DNA of 64,000 nucleotides from Cellulomonas sp. JH27-2 (GCF_014837175.1 NZ_JACYFR010000003.1:558001-622000); one strand, 5' to 3'; shown: positions 9,121 to 23,919, counted from the first letter of the stretch. Numbers and translations are program-made. The notes: generated from the letters alone by a model not told the origin.

Positions 9121-10239
9121 GTGGACGCGGATCCGGGGATCGTGACGATCGAGCGCGCTCGTCTCGCCTGGGTCGACTTCGCCAAGGGGGTCGCCATCGT
9201 GGCGGTCGTCTTCCATCACGCGGTGCAGTTCCTCGATCGAGTCAGCCCGATGCCAGGACTGGTCCTGCACGCAGATCAGCAGATCGCGACCTTCCGGATG
9301 CCGTTGTTCTTCCTGGCCTCGGGCTTCTTCGCGGCCAAGACGCTCCGATCCGGGTGGTCCGCCGTGCTGCACAAGCGCGTCGCGCTGTTCATGTACATCT
9401 ATGCGCTGTGGAACACCATCCAGTTCGTGGTCTCAAGCCTGATGCCACCTGAGCTCGAGCCGCGCGCGACGTTCGGTGACTACCTGCTGAGCTTCATCGC
9501 ACCCGACAGCGTCCTATGGTTCGTCTACGCGCTCGCGGTCTACTCCGTCGTCGCGCGAGCGTGCCTGAGCGTCCCGCCGATCGCGCAGGTGGCGGCCGCG
9601 CTGGTCGTCGCCTTTCTCGTGAGCTCCGACATCGTGCACGTCGAGCAGTACGCCTGGCGCCTGTCGCTGATGAGCTATGTCTTCTTCATCTTCGCGGTGC
9701 ACTACCGAGACCTCGTGGACGGCCTCGCGCGGCGCGCGACGTGGCCCGTGGCGCTCGCGACGTGCGCGACGTACACCCTCTGCGTCTTCGTGGTCGGACA
9801 GGTGTTCCCGGATCGGATGCCGCCAGGCCTCCGGCTGAGCCTGTCCGTGCTGTCGCTCGCTGCCGGGGTCACAGCCTCGGTGGTCGTGGTCGCCGTTCCC
9901 GGGATGCGGGTCGTGGCGTGGCTCGGCACCCGCACCCTGCCGGTGTACGTCGCGCACATGCTCGTCATCCAGGCGTTGGGTCTGGTCCTGTGGAAGGCGG
10001 GATGGACGGCTCAGCCGGTTGCAGAGGCCGCCGCCGTCTCGGTCGCGCTGACGCTCACGGCGATCGTCGTGACGCTTGCACTGCACGGAGGACTGCGTGC
10101 GCTCGGCGCGTCGTGGTTCTACGAGCTCCCACGGCGCTGGGCGTGGCGGCCGCCGCTCGTCGCCACGGAGCCGGCGAAGAGCGAGAGGGAAGCTGCCGCG
10201 CCCGTCCCGGCGCGGCCCCAGAACCGCGTCGCCGGGTAG
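9121..10239 (+). CDS. Acyltransferase family 3 membrane protein, copy 3
   Basis: A 372-residue third acyltransferase-3 protein. LAWVDFAKGVAIVAVVFHHA contains the catalytic His, but the usual Arg before the glycine is Lys here. RTLPVYVAHMLVIQALG lies near the end, followed by a charged tail. GTG 9121 has a GAGGGGGG ribosome site 7-8 nt upstream; an earlier GTG at 9085 is less well placed. A possible -10 (TAGCGT) at 9076-9081 and a small inverted repeat at 9042-9056 suggest it can be transcribed separately from copies 1 and 2. It converges with the glycosyltransferase gene at 10361. Confidence 0.83.
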   Translation: MDADPGIVTIERARLAWVDFAKGVAIVAVVFHHAVQFLDRVSPMPGLVLHADQQIATFRMPLFFLASGFFAAKTLRSGWSAVLHKRVALFMYIYALWNTIQFVVSSLMPPELEPRATFGDYLLSFIAPDSVLWFVYALAVYSVVARACLSVPPIAQVAAALVVAFLVSSDIVHVEQYAWRLSLMSYVFFIFAVHYRDLVDGLARRATWPVALATCATYTLCVFVVGQVFPDRMPPGLRLSLSVLSLAAGVTASVVVVAVPGMRVVAWLGTRTLPVYVAHMLVIQALGLVLWKAGWTAQPVAEAAAVSVALTLTAIVVTLALHGGLRALGASWFYELPRRWAWRPPLVATEPAKSEREAAAPVPARPQNRVAG

Positions 10240-10360
10240 CGGCGCGGGCCGCAGGACGCGTCGGCTCGACGTCGCACCCGCACCGCCGAGCGTGCTGACC
10301 CGGGTTCTTCTTCGCGATGCCTGCGCGCCTGAGGTGCGGTCGGGAGAACCTGACGGAAGG

Positions 10361-11485
10361 TCACTGATCTCTCGGGGCGGCGCTGAACATCCACGCATCC
10401 GCAGCGAGCCGGCCATCGACTGCGGGAAGCTGTGAGCGCACGTCGGAGGGCGGGCGGTGGGCGTCCAGCGCTCCCACGATCGATGCCGCGAGGTCCGCGG
10501 GCGCAACCGACTCGGGCGTGACGTGATGGCCGTGCTCGGAGAGCCATGCAGCGAGGCCCGTCTCCTCGGTCGTCACGACCGTGCAGCCGTGGGCGAGACC
10601 CTCGACGATCGGCAGCCCGACCTGCTCGCGCCACCGGCCCGCGCGACGTGAGGGGAGCGTGAGCACCGCGGCGTGGCGCAGCTCGTCGTGGATGGCCTCC
10701 CGTGGTGGGTCGACGACGAGGCGCACCGTGGGGTCGTTCGCGAGCTCGTGCGCGAGGGGTTCGAGGTCGCCCTTGCCCACTAGCACCAGCTCGGCGTCGG
10801 GCCGCGCGGCGAGCACGTGCCCCCAGGACTCGACGAGCGACCGGAAACCCTTGCGAGCCGTGAACGCACCGAGGAACACGACGCGCGGCGGCCTGCCCTC
10901 GCCGTCGTCGACGCACGGGCAGGCGATCGGCAGAGCCGGGATCACCGTCGTCCGCAGCGGGCGGGGATGGCGTCCGAAGGCCTCCCGGTACGCGTCGCGA
11001 GCGTCGGGGGTACCGAAGGCGATCCGGTCGCACTCGAACCAGACGTACCGCGCGAGGGCGTAATCGAGCCGGAGGGACCAGCGGCTCCGCAGGGTCCCGC
11101 CCTCGGGCGGGACGAAGGGGCTGGAGTTGCCGATCGCGTAGGCCACGACGCGGGGACGCTGGCTCAGCCGGACGAGCGCACGAAGGCGCAACCAGGCGAG
11201 CGCCGCCGCGGTCCGGCGGGCCCCCTCGACAGCGGACGGCTCGTTCACCTCCAGGGTGGTGACTCCCGACCGGCCGAGGATCCGGGCCGACTCGAACGTC
11301 CCGGCCTCGACGGCGCCGACGCGATCGGCCAGGGCCTGGTCGAAGTCGTACCGGCGCTTCTCGAAAAGCAGCAGCGCGGGCGGCAGCTCGGCGGCGCGCT
11401 CGAGGTGGGCCGTCCGCGCGCTCCGGTACAGCCGTGCACGGGTGCCGGCCGTGGGCTCGGCGGGGTCGTGGGCCGTCTGCGTCAT
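10361..11485 (-). CDS. GT4-type glycosyltransferase
   Basis: A 374-residue GT-B glycosyltransferase. The donor-binding half shows PPRVVFLGAFTARKGFRSL, then AELVLVGKGDLEPL, and REQVGLPIVEGLAHG, the Glu-containing motif that holds the nucleotide sugar. The start at 11485 gives an N-terminus MTQTAHDPAEP with a weak AGGAAG upstream; the frame is open further upstream but only as shadow of the next gene. It follows the glycosyltransferase at 11541-12605 on the same strand with a 55-bp gap, so the two probably form one transcript. Acceptor and donor unknown. Confidence 0.82.
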   Translation of the reverse strand: MTQTAHDPAEPTAGTRARLYRSARTAHLERAAELPPALLLFEKRRYDFDQALADRVGAVEAGTFESARILGRSGVTTLEVNEPSAVEGARRTAAALAWLRLRALVRLSQRPRVVAYAIGNSSPFVPPEGGTLRSRWSLRLDYALARYVWFECDRIAFGTPDARDAYREAFGRHPRPLRTTVIPALPIACPCVDDGEGRPPRVVFLGAFTARKGFRSLVESWGHVLAARPDAELVLVGKGDLEPLAHELANDPTVRLVVDPPREAIHDELRHAAVLTLPSRRAGRWREQVGLPIVEGLAHGCTVVTTEETGLAAWLSEHGHHVTPESVAPADLAASIVGALDAHRPPSDVRSQLPAVDGRLAADAWMFSAAPRDQ

Positions 11486-11540
11486 GTCCGGAGCTTCCTG
11501 GTCGGCGAGGTCGGGCGGGTCGAGGGCGACGCGCGTCGCG

Positions 11541-12605
11541 TCAGCCGGGGACCGGGGTCGTCGTCGGAAGGCCGAACGACGCAGCCATCGCCGTGGCCAG
11601 ATGCGTCGTGGTGAATCGTCGCTCGACCTCCTGCCGGGCGCGCCCGCCCATGGCCTGCGCGGCGTCGGGGTCGGCGAGCAGCGCGAGCGCCCTGCGCGCG
11701 ACGTCGTCGGCGTCTCCGACGCGAGCGAGCATCGCGTTCTCGCCGTCGACGAAGTAGTCGTCGACCCCCGGGGTTGCGGTGAGCACCACGGGACGGGCGG
11801 TCGCCATGGCCTCGAGCGAGACGGTGAGCCCGGACATGTGAAGGTTGGGCCGGGTAGCGACCATGACGACGGACGCGCGTCGGTAGAGCGCGCGGAGCTC
11901 GCTGTGGGGCATGGTGGGGACCTTGACGACGCCCGGCGGGGTGGGCGCCTCCGACCGTGACTGGACGATGATCTCCACGGCTGGCACAGCCTCGTGGACC
12001 ATGCGCAACGCCTCGTAGAGGGTGCCGGGATCGCGGTCCCTGTCGCCGCCGAAGCTGACAACGAGCGGCCGTTCCGGGTAGGCGGCGGGCGTGAAGAAGT
12101 CGGCGTCGATGCCGAACGGGAAGTGGTGGGCCGGTGGGCCGGACGGGCCCAGCGCGTCGGCAAGGACGGCGACCTGGGCTCGGCTGTTGACGTACACGCC
12201 GTCCATGGCGCGCAGGACGCGCGTCTGGCTGGCCACCACGGGATCGTGGCGGTCACGGCTGAACGCGTCGGTGAACCAGATGGCGCCCGTGTACATCTCC
12301 GGGCGGGGCGCGAGGGTCAGCATCCTGCGCGCGACGTGCTCGTCCCAGGCGACGCCGATGCGACGGGCCGCGGAGGCGACGGCACGACGGCGGGCGAACC
12401 TGCCTACCCGGGACGCGGCGAGCTGCGTGCGGGAGGGTTCGGGCAGGCTGACTGAGTCGAGCCGGTCACAGAACCGTGCGAGCTTGTCGAGGCCGTAGGG
12501 CCACGCGTCGGGCACCTCGCCTCGGGCGTGGCGGTCGCGCCAGCCCACGGTGTCGATCCTCGAGCCGAACGCGACCGTCACGTGGGCTTCGGGCGCGTCG
12601 GTCAT
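11541..12605 (-). CDS. GT4-like glycosyltransferase
   Basis: A 354-residue GT-B glycosyltransferase, first gene of a two-gene minus-strand unit. LVVSFGGDRDRDPGTLYEAL starts the donor-binding domain and HMSGLTVSLEAMATARPVVL is the expected sugar-nucleotide pocket with its Glu. The C-terminal helix region ARQEVERRF matches this superfamily. ATG 12605 has GAGGGA about 6 nt upstream. It is divergent from the TagD-like gene across about 200 bp. Part of the same surface-glycan region; specificity unknown. Confidence 0.82.
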   Translation of the reverse strand: MTDAPEAHVTVAFGSRIDTVGWRDRHARGEVPDAWPYGLDKLARFCDRLDSVSLPEPSRTQLAASRVGRFARRRAVASAARRIGVAWDEHVARRMLTLAPRPEMYTGAIWFTDAFSRDRHDPVVASQTRVLRAMDGVYVNSRAQVAVLADALGPSGPPAHHFPFGIDADFFTPAAYPERPLVVSFGGDRDRDPGTLYEALRMVHEAVPAVEIIVQSRSEAPTPPGVVKVPTMPHSELRALYRRASVVMVATRPNLHMSGLTVSLEAMATARPVVLTATPGVDDYFVDGENAMLARVGDADDVARRALALLADPDAAQAMGGRARQEVERRFTTTHLATAMAASFGLPTTTPVPG

Positions 12606-12667
12606 CAGTTCCCTCGTGTGCAGGTCGGCGAAGCTCCATCCTGGCCGCCCGTCCCGCGCCGAGTCTC

Positions 12668-12701
12668 TTGTCGTGCGGGTGAAACGGAGCGTTCACGACA
12701 A
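12668..12701. promoter_or_regulatory. Inverted repeat in the divergent promoter region
   Basis: TTGTCGTG at 12668-12675 and CACGACAA at 12694-12701 form a perfect 8-bp dyad with an 18-bp spacer, between the divergent glycosyltransferase and cytidylyltransferase genes. A smaller GTGAA/TTCAC pair overlaps it. It could be an operator; no regulator gene is adjacent. Confidence 0.3.
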
Positions 12702-12804
12702 TTCGCCCCATAGAGGCGTGTCCGATCTAGGTCGGTCTGTCCTACATTGACATCGGCGTCAGCGAGGTCGCCGCCACATCCGCGAAGCTCGAGGGGAGAT
12801 GCAC

Positions 12805-13248
12805 GTGACGACGATCGGGTACGCACCTGGCGCCTACGACCTGTTCCACATCGGGCACCTCAACGTCCTCAAGCATGCCAAGCAGCGCTGCGACTACCTG
12901 ATCGCGGGCGTCGTGAGCGACGAGATGCTCGAGCTGGCGCGGGGCAGGGCACCGATGATCCCGTTGGCCGAGCGCCTGGAGATCGTCCGCAACATCGGGT
13001 TCGTCGACGAGGTCCACGCAGAGGTGGTCCCGGACAAGCTCGACACCTGGGGTGAGCTGCGCTTCCACCGCTTCTTCAAGGGCGACGACTGGCGCGGCAC
13101 GCCCAAGGGCGAGGACCTGGAGCGGAGGTTCGCCGAGGTCGGCGTCGAGGTCATCTACTTCCCGTACACGATGCACACGTCCAGCACGGCGCTGCGGCGC
13201 GCGCTCGCGCTGCTCGAGGGGACCGGCGAGCGGGAAGAGGTCCAGTGA
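12805..13248 (+). CDS. TagD-like cytidylyltransferase/adenylyltransferase family protein
   Basis: A 147-residue nucleotidyltransferase that joins CTP (or ATP) to a phosphorylated small molecule, as glycerol-3-phosphate or ethanolamine-phosphate cytidylyltransferases do. YAPGAYDLFHIGHLNVL carries the HxGH nucleotide-binding motif. DDWRGTPKGEDLE lies mid-protein, and HTSSTALRRAL near the end corresponds to the second catalytic motif. GTG 12805 sits 7 nt after GAGGGGA; an ATG 6 nt earlier is too close to that site. Its stop overlaps the next gene as GTGA. In this setting it may supply a CDP-activated polyol or amino-alcohol for the envelope glycan, which is inference. Confidence 0.8.
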   Translation: MTTIGYAPGAYDLFHIGHLNVLKHAKQRCDYLIAGVVSDEMLELARGRAPMIPLAERLEIVRNIGFVDEVHAEVVPDKLDTWGELRFHRFFKGDDWRGTPKGEDLERRFAEVGVEVIYFPYTMHTSSTALRRALALLEGTGEREEVQ

Positions 13249-14390
13249 CCGCGCCCGACCTCACGGTCGTCGTCCCGACGTTCAACGAGGCTCCCAACGT
13301 CGCCGAGCTCGTCCGGCAGGTCGCGGACGCGCTCGACGGTGTCGACGCGGAGGTGCTGTTCGTCGACGACTCACGCGACGACACACCCGACGTCATCCGC
13401 GAGGTCGCGGCGACGGCGACGATCCCGGTGCGGCTGATCCACCGCGACGAACCGGTCGGCGGCCTGAGCGGTGCGGTGCAGGCGGGGCTCGCGGACTCGG
13501 CGGCGCCCTGGTGCGTCGTCATGGACGGCGACCTGCAGCACCCCCCGGCGCTCATTCCGGCGCTGCTGGCGACCGCGCGTGCCGAGGACGCGGACGTGGT
13601 GGTCGCGTCGCGCTACACCTCCGACGGAAGTGCCGGCGGGCTCGCGAACGCGACGCGACGGATGGTCTCGTCGGTCTCGACGAGCGTCACGCGAGCCATG
13701 TTCCCGGTGCGGCTCGCGGACTGTTCCGACCCGATGACCGGATTCTTCGCGGTGCGGCGCGAGGCCGTGGACCTGGGCCGTCTGCAGCCGCGTGGGTTCA
13801 AGATCCTGCTGGAGATCCTGGCCCGCCACCGCCTGCGGGTCGCGGAGATCCCGTTCGTGTTCGGCGAGCGGTTCGCGGGTGAGTCGAAGGCGTCGTTCGC
13901 GCAGGGGATGCGGTTCCTCGCCCAGCTCGCGGCGCTGCGGTTCGGCCGGATGTCGCGCTTCGCGATCATCGGCGGGTTCGGGGCCCTCGTGAACATTGCG
14001 CTCGTCGCCCTGCTCACGGGGTTCGGTCTGCCGTATCTCGCGGCGGCGATCGTGGCTGCAGAGATCACGATCGTCATGAACTTCTTGCTGCAGGAGCGGT
14101 TCGTCTTCGCCGACCTGCGGCACGAGGGGCGCAGCACGGCACGGCGGTTCGCGGGCTCGTTCGCGTTCAACAACGTCGAGACCGCGGTGCGGATGCCGCT
14201 CCTGGTCCTGCTCGTCAGCTCGGCCCACATCGCTGCGGTGCCGGCGACTGCCGTGACGTTGCTCGTCGCGTTCGTCGCGCGCTTCGTCTTCCATGCGCGG
14301 GTGGTCTACCGGCCGCGCTCGCGGCGGGTGCCGGTGGATGCGTTGGAGGACGTGGGCGTGCTTCCCGACGAGGCGTCGTCGGGCACCTGA
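13245..14390 (+). CDS. GT2 glycosyltransferase fused to a GtrA membrane domain
   Basis: A 381-residue two-domain protein. Residues 1-~230 are a dolichol-phosphate-mannose-synthase-like GT2 (LTVVVPTFNEAPNVAEL, EVLFVDDSRDDTP, CVVMDGDLQHPP, DPMTGFFAVRR). Residues ~235-365 form a four-helix GtrA domain (SRFAIIGGFGALVNIALVAL; MNFLLQERFVF). Such proteins load a sugar onto polyprenyl phosphate and may help flip it for use outside the membrane. GTG 13245 overlaps the cytidylyltransferase stop by 4 nt, with GGGAAGAGG upstream, so the two are translationally coupled. The sugar is unknown. Confidence 0.87.
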   Translation: MTAPDLTVVVPTFNEAPNVAELVRQVADALDGVDAEVLFVDDSRDDTPDVIREVAATATIPVRLIHRDEPVGGLSGAVQAGLADSAAPWCVVMDGDLQHPPALIPALLATARAEDADVVVASRYTSDGSAGGLANATRRMVSSVSTSVTRAMFPVRLADCSDPMTGFFAVRREAVDLGRLQPRGFKILLEILARHRLRVAEIPFVFGERFAGESKASFAQGMRFLAQLAALRFGRMSRFAIIGGFGALVNIALVALLTGFGLPYLAAAIVAAEITIVMNFLLQERFVFADLRHEGRSTARRFAGSFAFNNVETAVRMPLLVLLVSSAHIAAVPATAVTLLVAFVARFVFHARVVYRPRSRRVPVDALEDVGVLPDEASSGT

Positions 14391-14441
14391 CGCACGCGCC
14401 CGGGCCGTGTGTCGGTGCCGGCTCGTAGACTGGCTGACGGC

Positions 14442-14462
14442 CCCGGATCCTCTCGATCCGGG
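14442..14462. terminator. Hairpin between the GT2-GtrA gene and mfd
   Basis: CCCGGATC and GATCCGGG form a perfect 8-bp stem with a 5-nt loop about 50 nt after the GT2-GtrA stop. It lacks a T-run, as is common for terminators in GC-rich actinobacteria. A possible mfd -10 (TAGACT) lies just upstream, so it could instead sit in the mfd leader. Confidence 0.45.
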
Positions 14463-14515
14463 CTCTTCGTGCTGCCCGTCGTGACGCCACGGCGCCGTCT
14501 TCAAGCAAGGACCCC

Positions 14516-18094
<3,579 letters not shown>

Positions 18095-18179
18095 GAGCTC
18101 GGCCCGAACCCGGCCGAAAGCCCAGGTGCAGGCCCTACGATGGCGCCGATCGACGAGCGACGACGCGGGAGGTCCACCG

Positions 18180-18761
18180 GTGACGATGACGACGAAGGCA
18201 CGACGGCTCACGGTGCTGCTCGCCGTAGGCGGCCTGGCCGCGCTCGCGGGGTGCTCGTCGCAGCAGCCGGGCGCCGCCGCGATCGTGGACGGCCGCACGA
18301 TCTCGTCGTCCGAGGTCCGTGACGTCCTGACCGAGCTGACGCCCTACTTCCAGGGCGCGACCACCCCGAACGTGCTGTCGGTGCTCATCCAGGAGCCCGT
18401 GGTCGTGCAGGTCGCCGCCGACCAGGGCGTCGGGGTGTCCGACGAGGACGCGCAGGCGCTGCTCGACCAGTCCGTCGAGTCGTCGGGCGGCAAGGCAGGC
18501 ACGCACTTCTCCGACGCGTCGCTCGACGTCGCGCGCTACTCGGTGGCCTACCAGAACCTCCAGACGAAGGGCGACGCGGCCCTGGCCGAGGTGCAGAAGC
18601 GGCTCGAGGAGCAGAAGGTCACCGTCAACCCGCGGTTCGGCCACCTCGACGACTCCGACGTGCAGGTCAGCGACCCCGTGCCGTGGCCGTGGCTGCACGC
18701 GGCGTCGTCGGACGCGACCCCGGCGCCCACCCCCGAGCCCACCCCGTCCGCGACCCCGTGA
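18180..18761 (+). CDS. SurA-N-like lipoprotein (possible periplasmic chaperone)
   Basis: A 193-residue exported lipoprotein. The N-terminus has basic residues, a hydrophobic stretch and the lipobox LAGC around residue 22, so it should be lipid-anchored outside the membrane. The mature part (AAIVDGRTISSSEVRDVLTEL) resembles the N-terminal chaperone domain of SurA/PrsA-type proteins. No parvulin isomerase domain is present, so catalytic isomerase activity is unlikely. GTG 18180 is set by GGGAGG 7 nt upstream. The tail is Pro/Thr-rich and the stop overlaps mazG by 4 nt (GTGA), linking it to that gene. Confidence 0.78.
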   Translation: MTMTTKARRLTVLLAVGGLAALAGCSSQQPGAAAIVDGRTISSSEVRDVLTELTPYFQGATTPNVLSVLIQEPVVVQVAADQGVGVSDEDAQALLDQSVESSGGKAGTHFSDASLDVARYSVAYQNLQTKGDAALAEVQKRLEEQKVTVNPRFGHLDDSDVQVSDPVPWPWLHAASSDATPAPTPEPTPSATP

Positions 18762-19372
18762 CGTCGCCCGACCCGCTGCGCGAGCTCGTCGCGGTCATGG
18801 ACCGCCTGCGCTCGCCGGGCGGGTGCCCGTGGGACGCCGAGCAGACGCACCGCACGCTTGCGCCGTACGCGATCGAGGAGGCCTACGAGCTCGCGGAGGC
18901 GATCGAGGCCGACGACCGCGCGGGCCTGCGCGAGGAGCTGGGGGACGTGCTGCTGCAGGTGGTGTTCCACGCGCGGCTCGCGCAGGAGGACGCCGACGCG
19001 CCGTTCGACGTCGACGACGTGGCGCGCGACCTCGTAGCCAAGCTGGTGCGCCGGCACCCGCACGTGTTCGCCGACGAGTCCGCCGAGGACCTGCACGCGT
19101 TGTGGGACCGCATCAAGGAGGACGAGAAGCAGCGCGCGTCCGTGTTCGACGGCGTCCCGCTGGCGCTCGGCGCGTTGGCGCGGGCACAGAAGGTGGCGGG
19201 GCGTGCGGAGCGCGCCGGGCTGACGGTGGGTGTGCCCGGCGCCGGCGACGACCTCGGTGCGCGGCTGCTCGCGCTCGTGCAGGAGGCGCGCGCCGCCGGC
19301 CTGGACGCGGAGACCGAGCTGCGCACCACCGTCGCCGCGTGGGAGGCGTCCCTGCGGGCTACCGAGGCCTGA
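18758..19372 (+). CDS. mazG: Nucleoside triphosphate pyrophosphohydrolase MazG
   Basis: A 204-residue all-alpha NTP pyrophosphatase that hydrolyses non-canonical or surplus NTPs to NMP and PPi in the cytoplasm. RSPGGCPWDAEQTH is typical of the family start. The metal-binding motif is seen as EEAYELAEAI followed by REELGDVLLQVVFHARLA. Single-domain length, shorter than the two-domain E. coli protein. GTG 18758 overlaps the upstream lipoprotein stop. Confidence 0.93.
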   Translation: MTSPDPLRELVAVMDRLRSPGGCPWDAEQTHRTLAPYAIEEAYELAEAIEADDRAGLREELGDVLLQVVFHARLAQEDADAPFDVDDVARDLVAKLVRRHPHVFADESAEDLHALWDRIKEDEKQRASVFDGVPLALGALARAQKVAGRAERAGLTVGVPGAGDDLGARLLALVQEARAAGLDAETELRTTVAAWEASLRATEA

Positions 19373-19468
19373 CCGCACCGGCAGACCGTCTCACGATGAG
19401 TCCATGGTCCTGGTCGGTGTCGGGGGTGATCGGTACTGTTCCGGCAATCCACCCACCAGGAGGAATGC

Positions 19469-21127
19469 ATGACGACGATCGGCATCCCGCGCGAGACGCA
19501 GCCGGGTGAGCGTCTGGTCGCGGGCACCCCGGCCACGGTCGCCCGGCTGGTGAAGCTCGGCTACGACGTGGTCGTCGAGGCGGGTGCCGGGCAGGGCGCG
19601 ACGTACGCCGACGACGAGTACGCGGCGGCCGGTGCCGTGATCGTCGACGCCGCCGCGGCATGGGGCGCGGACGTCGTGACGGCCGTGCACGCGCCCGACG
19701 ACGTCTCCGTGCTGGCCGAGGGCGCGACGCTGGTCGCGATGCTCGCACCCGCCGCGCACCCCGAGGTGGTCGAGTCGCTGCGCGAGCGCGGCGGGACCGC
19801 GATGGCCCTCGACGCCGTGCCGCGCATCAGCCGCGCGCAGAGCCTGGACGTGCTCTCGACGCTGTCCAACGTGGCCGGCTACCGGGCCGTCATCGAGGCC
19901 GCGGCCGCGTACGGCGGGATGTTCGGCGGGCAGGTGACGGCGGCGGGCAAGACGGCGCCGGCCACGGTGTTCGTCATCGGCGCCGGGGTCGCGGGGCTCG
20001 CGGCGATCGGCGCGGCCGGGTCGTTGGGGGCGCAGGTGCGCGCGTTCGACGTGCGGCCCGAGGTCGGCGAGCAGATCGAGTCCATGGGCGCGACGTTCGT
20101 GCAGGCCGACGACGCGCAGCAGCAGGTCAGCTCCGACGGGTACGCGAGCGCGCTGAGCGAGGCGCAGGAGCGTGCCTCCGCCGCGGTCTACGCGCGCGAG
20201 TCGGCGTCCGCGGATGTCGTCATCACGACCGCGCTGGTGCGTGGGAGCGCGCCGACCACGATCACGGGGGAGATGGTCGCCGCGATGCGACCCGGCTCGG
20301 TGGTCGTCGACCTGGCCGCGTCGGGCGGCGGCAACTGCGAGGCCACCGTGCCCGGGCAGACGGTCGTGACTGACAACGGCGTGACCGTCGTCGGCTGGAC
20401 CGATCTGCCCGGACGCCTGCCGCGCCACACCTCGCAGCTGTTCGGCACCAACGTGGTGCACCTGATGCAGCTGCTCACGCCCGGCAAGGACGGCGTCCTG
20501 GTCCTGGACCTCGACGACCAGGTGCAGCGCGGGATGACCGTCACCCACGGCCGCAGGACGCTGTGGCCGCCGCCGCCCGTCGCGGTGTCGGCGGCCGCGA
20601 CGTCAGCTCCCGCCGGAGCGGGCGCCTCCTCGGGCGGTGCTGTGGCGGGCGCTGCCTCGTCGGGCGCGCCCGGCGACCTCGCCGACGCCGTCACCGAGGT
20701 GATCCCCGCGGCGCCGTCGCCTGGTGCGAAGGCCGCGAGACCGCCGAAGCCGCCGCGACCGCCGCTCGACCCTGCCCGGGCTGCGCAGCGCAGGACCATG
20801 CTGTACGCGCTCGGCGCGGTGCTGGTCACGCTGGCCATCGCGTTCGCGCCGGCTGCGTTCCTGGGCCACTTCACGGTGTTCGTGCTCGCGGTGTTCGTCG
20901 GCTACTACGTGATCTCCCACGTCACGCACTCGCTGCACACCCCGCTCATGGCCCAGACCAACGCCATCTCCGGGATCATCGTGGTCGGCGCCCTGCTGCA
21001 GATCGGCTCCGACGACTGGCTGGTCACGATCCTCGCGTGCATCGCCGCGGCGCTGGCCAGCATCAACGTCTTCGGCGGGTTCCTGGTGGCCAACCGGATG
21101 ATCCGCATGTTCCGGAAGGACGCCTGA
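19469..21127 (+). CDS. pntA: NAD(P) transhydrogenase subunit alpha (full length)
   Basis: A 552-residue subunit of the membrane proton-translocating transhydrogenase, which uses the proton gradient to reduce NADP+ with NADH. Residues 1-~365 are the NAD-binding domain I ([40 protein letters not shown]). A Pro/Ala-rich linker of about 65 residues leads to four C-terminal membrane segments ([20 protein letters not shown]). It is thus the fused alpha form, not the split alpha1/alpha2 form. ATG 19469 has AGGAGGAA upstream and a possible -10 (TACTGT) about 30 nt ahead. It shares one base with the pntB start. Confidence 0.95.
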   Translation: MTTIGIPRETQPGERLVAGTPATVARLVKLGYDVVVEAGAGQGATYADDEYAAAGAVIVDAAAAWGADVVTAVHAPDDVSVLAEGATLVAMLAPAAHPEVVESLRERGGTAMALDAVPRISRAQSLDVLSTLSNVAGYRAVIEAAAAYGGMFGGQVTAAGKTAPATVFVIGAGVAGLAAIGAAGSLGAQVRAFDVRPEVGEQIESMGATFVQADDAQQQVSSDGYASALSEAQERASAAVYARESASADVVITTALVRGSAPTTITGEMVAAMRPGSVVVDLAASGGGNCEATVPGQTVVTDNGVTVVGWTDLPGRLPRHTSQLFGTNVVHLMQLLTPGKDGVLVLDLDDQVQRGMTVTHGRRTLWPPPPVAVSAAATSAPAGAGASSGGAVAGAASSGAPGDLADAVTEVIPAAPSPGAKAARPPKPPRPPLDPARAAQRRTMLYALGAVLVTLAIAFAPAAFLGHFTVFVLAVFVGYYVISHVTHSLHTPLMAQTNAISGIIVVGALLQIGSDDWLVTILACIAAALASINVFGGFLVANRMIRMFRKDA

Positions 21128-22530
21128 TGACTCTCGAGAGCCTGGCCCAGGCCGTCTACATCCTGGCGGCGGTGCTGTTCGTGCTGTCGCTGGCGGGGCT
21201 GTCCAAGCAGGAGACCGCCCGGCAGGGCAACGCGCTGGGCATGATCGGGATGGGGCTCGCGCTCGCGGCCACCGTCGTCCTCGCGATCGACCGCTCGGAG
21301 CGCTCGCGCATCGTCACGGCGGTGCTGGTCCTCGCGGTGCTCGTCGTCGGCGCCGTGGTGGGGGTGCGCCGCGCGCGGACCGTCGAGATGACGCAGATGC
21401 CCGAGCTCATCGCGATGCTGCACTCGTTCGTCGGCGGCGCCGCCGTGCTCGTCGGCTACAACTCCTACCTGACCGAGTCGAACGACGCCGTCCACCTGAT
21501 CGAGGTGTTCCTGGGCGTCCTGATCGGGGCCGTGACGCTCACCGGGTCGGTGGTCGCGTACCTCAAGCTGTCGGCGCGGATGTCGTCGGCGCCGCTCGCG
21601 CTGCCCGGGCGCAATCTGATCAACCTGGGCGCGCTGGTCGCTTCCGCGCTGCTCATGTGGTGGTTCCTGGCGTCCGCGTCGGTGATCCCGCTGATCCTCA
21701 TGACGATCGTCGCGCTGGGACTGGGATGGCACCTGGTCGCGTCGATCGGCGGGGGCGACATGCCCGTCGTCGTGTCGATGCTGAACTCGTACTCCGGCTG
21801 GGCGGCGGCCGCGGCCGGCTTCATGCTCGGCAACGACCTGCTGGTCGTCACGGGTGCGCTCGTCGGCGCGTCCGGCGCGATCCTGTCCTACCTCATGTGC
21901 CGCGCCATGAACCGCTCGTTCGTCAGCGTGATCCTGGGCGGGTACGGCACCGCGGAGGGGACCGTCGCGCCCGTCGTCGGTGAGCAGGGCGAGCACCGCG
22001 AGCTGGACCCCGACGACGTCGCGGAGCTGCTGCTCGACGCGCGCTCGGTCGTCATCACCCCCGGGTACGGCATGGCGGTCGCCAAGGCGCAGTACCCGGT
22101 CGCCGAGCTGGTCTCGCGGTTGCGGGCGCGCGGCGTCCAGGTCCGCTTCGGCGTGCACCCCGTGGCCGGCCGGCTGCCCGGCCACATGAACGTGCTGCTC
22201 GCCGAGGCCAAGGTGCCGTACGACATCGTGCTCGAGATGGACGAGATCAACGACGACCTGCCGGACACGGACGTCGTGCTCGTCATCGGCGCCAACGACA
22301 CGGTCAACCCCGCCGCCCTCGAGGACCCGACCTCGCCCATAGCGGGGATGCCGGTGCTCGAGGTGTGGAAGGCGCGCCAGGTGGTCGTGTTCAAGCGGTC
22401 CATGGCGACGGGGTACGCCGGCGTCCAGAACCCGCTGTTCCTCCGGGAGAACACCGCGATGCTCTTCGGGGACGCCAAGGAGCAGACGGAACGCATCGTC
22501 GCGGCGCTCCTGGACCCGGTCGGCGGCTGA
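21127..22530 (+). CDS. pntB: NAD(P) transhydrogenase subunit beta
   Basis: A 467-residue partner of PntA. The N-terminal half has about nine membrane segments (from [19 protein letters not shown]) forming much of the proton channel. The C-terminal ~180 residues are the NADP-binding domain III, with [39 protein letters not shown] and [20 protein letters not shown] overlap with pntA (1 nt) indicates translational coupling and equal stoichiometry. Confidence 0.96.
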   Translation: MTLESLAQAVYILAAVLFVLSLAGLSKQETARQGNALGMIGMGLALAATVVLAIDRSERSRIVTAVLVLAVLVVGAVVGVRRARTVEMTQMPELIAMLHSFVGGAAVLVGYNSYLTESNDAVHLIEVFLGVLIGAVTLTGSVVAYLKLSARMSSAPLALPGRNLINLGALVASALLMWWFLASASVIPLILMTIVALGLGWHLVASIGGGDMPVVVSMLNSYSGWAAAAAGFMLGNDLLVVTGALVGASGAILSYLMCRAMNRSFVSVILGGYGTAEGTVAPVVGEQGEHRELDPDDVAELLLDARSVVITPGYGMAVAKAQYPVAELVSRLRARGVQVRFGVHPVAGRLPGHMNVLLAEAKVPYDIVLEMDEINDDLPDTDVVLVIGANDTVNPAALEDPTSPIAGMPVLEVWKARQVVVFKRSMATGYAGVQNPLFLRENTAMLFGDAKEQTERIVAALLDPVGG

Positions 22531-22592
22531 ACCGTGGTCGCCGGGTGTCCACGGACGGAGGTCCCTGCCCGCCATCCGCCGGACGGCACTAG

Positions 22593-23912
<1,320 letters not shown>

Positions 23913-23919
23913 GTCCCCT

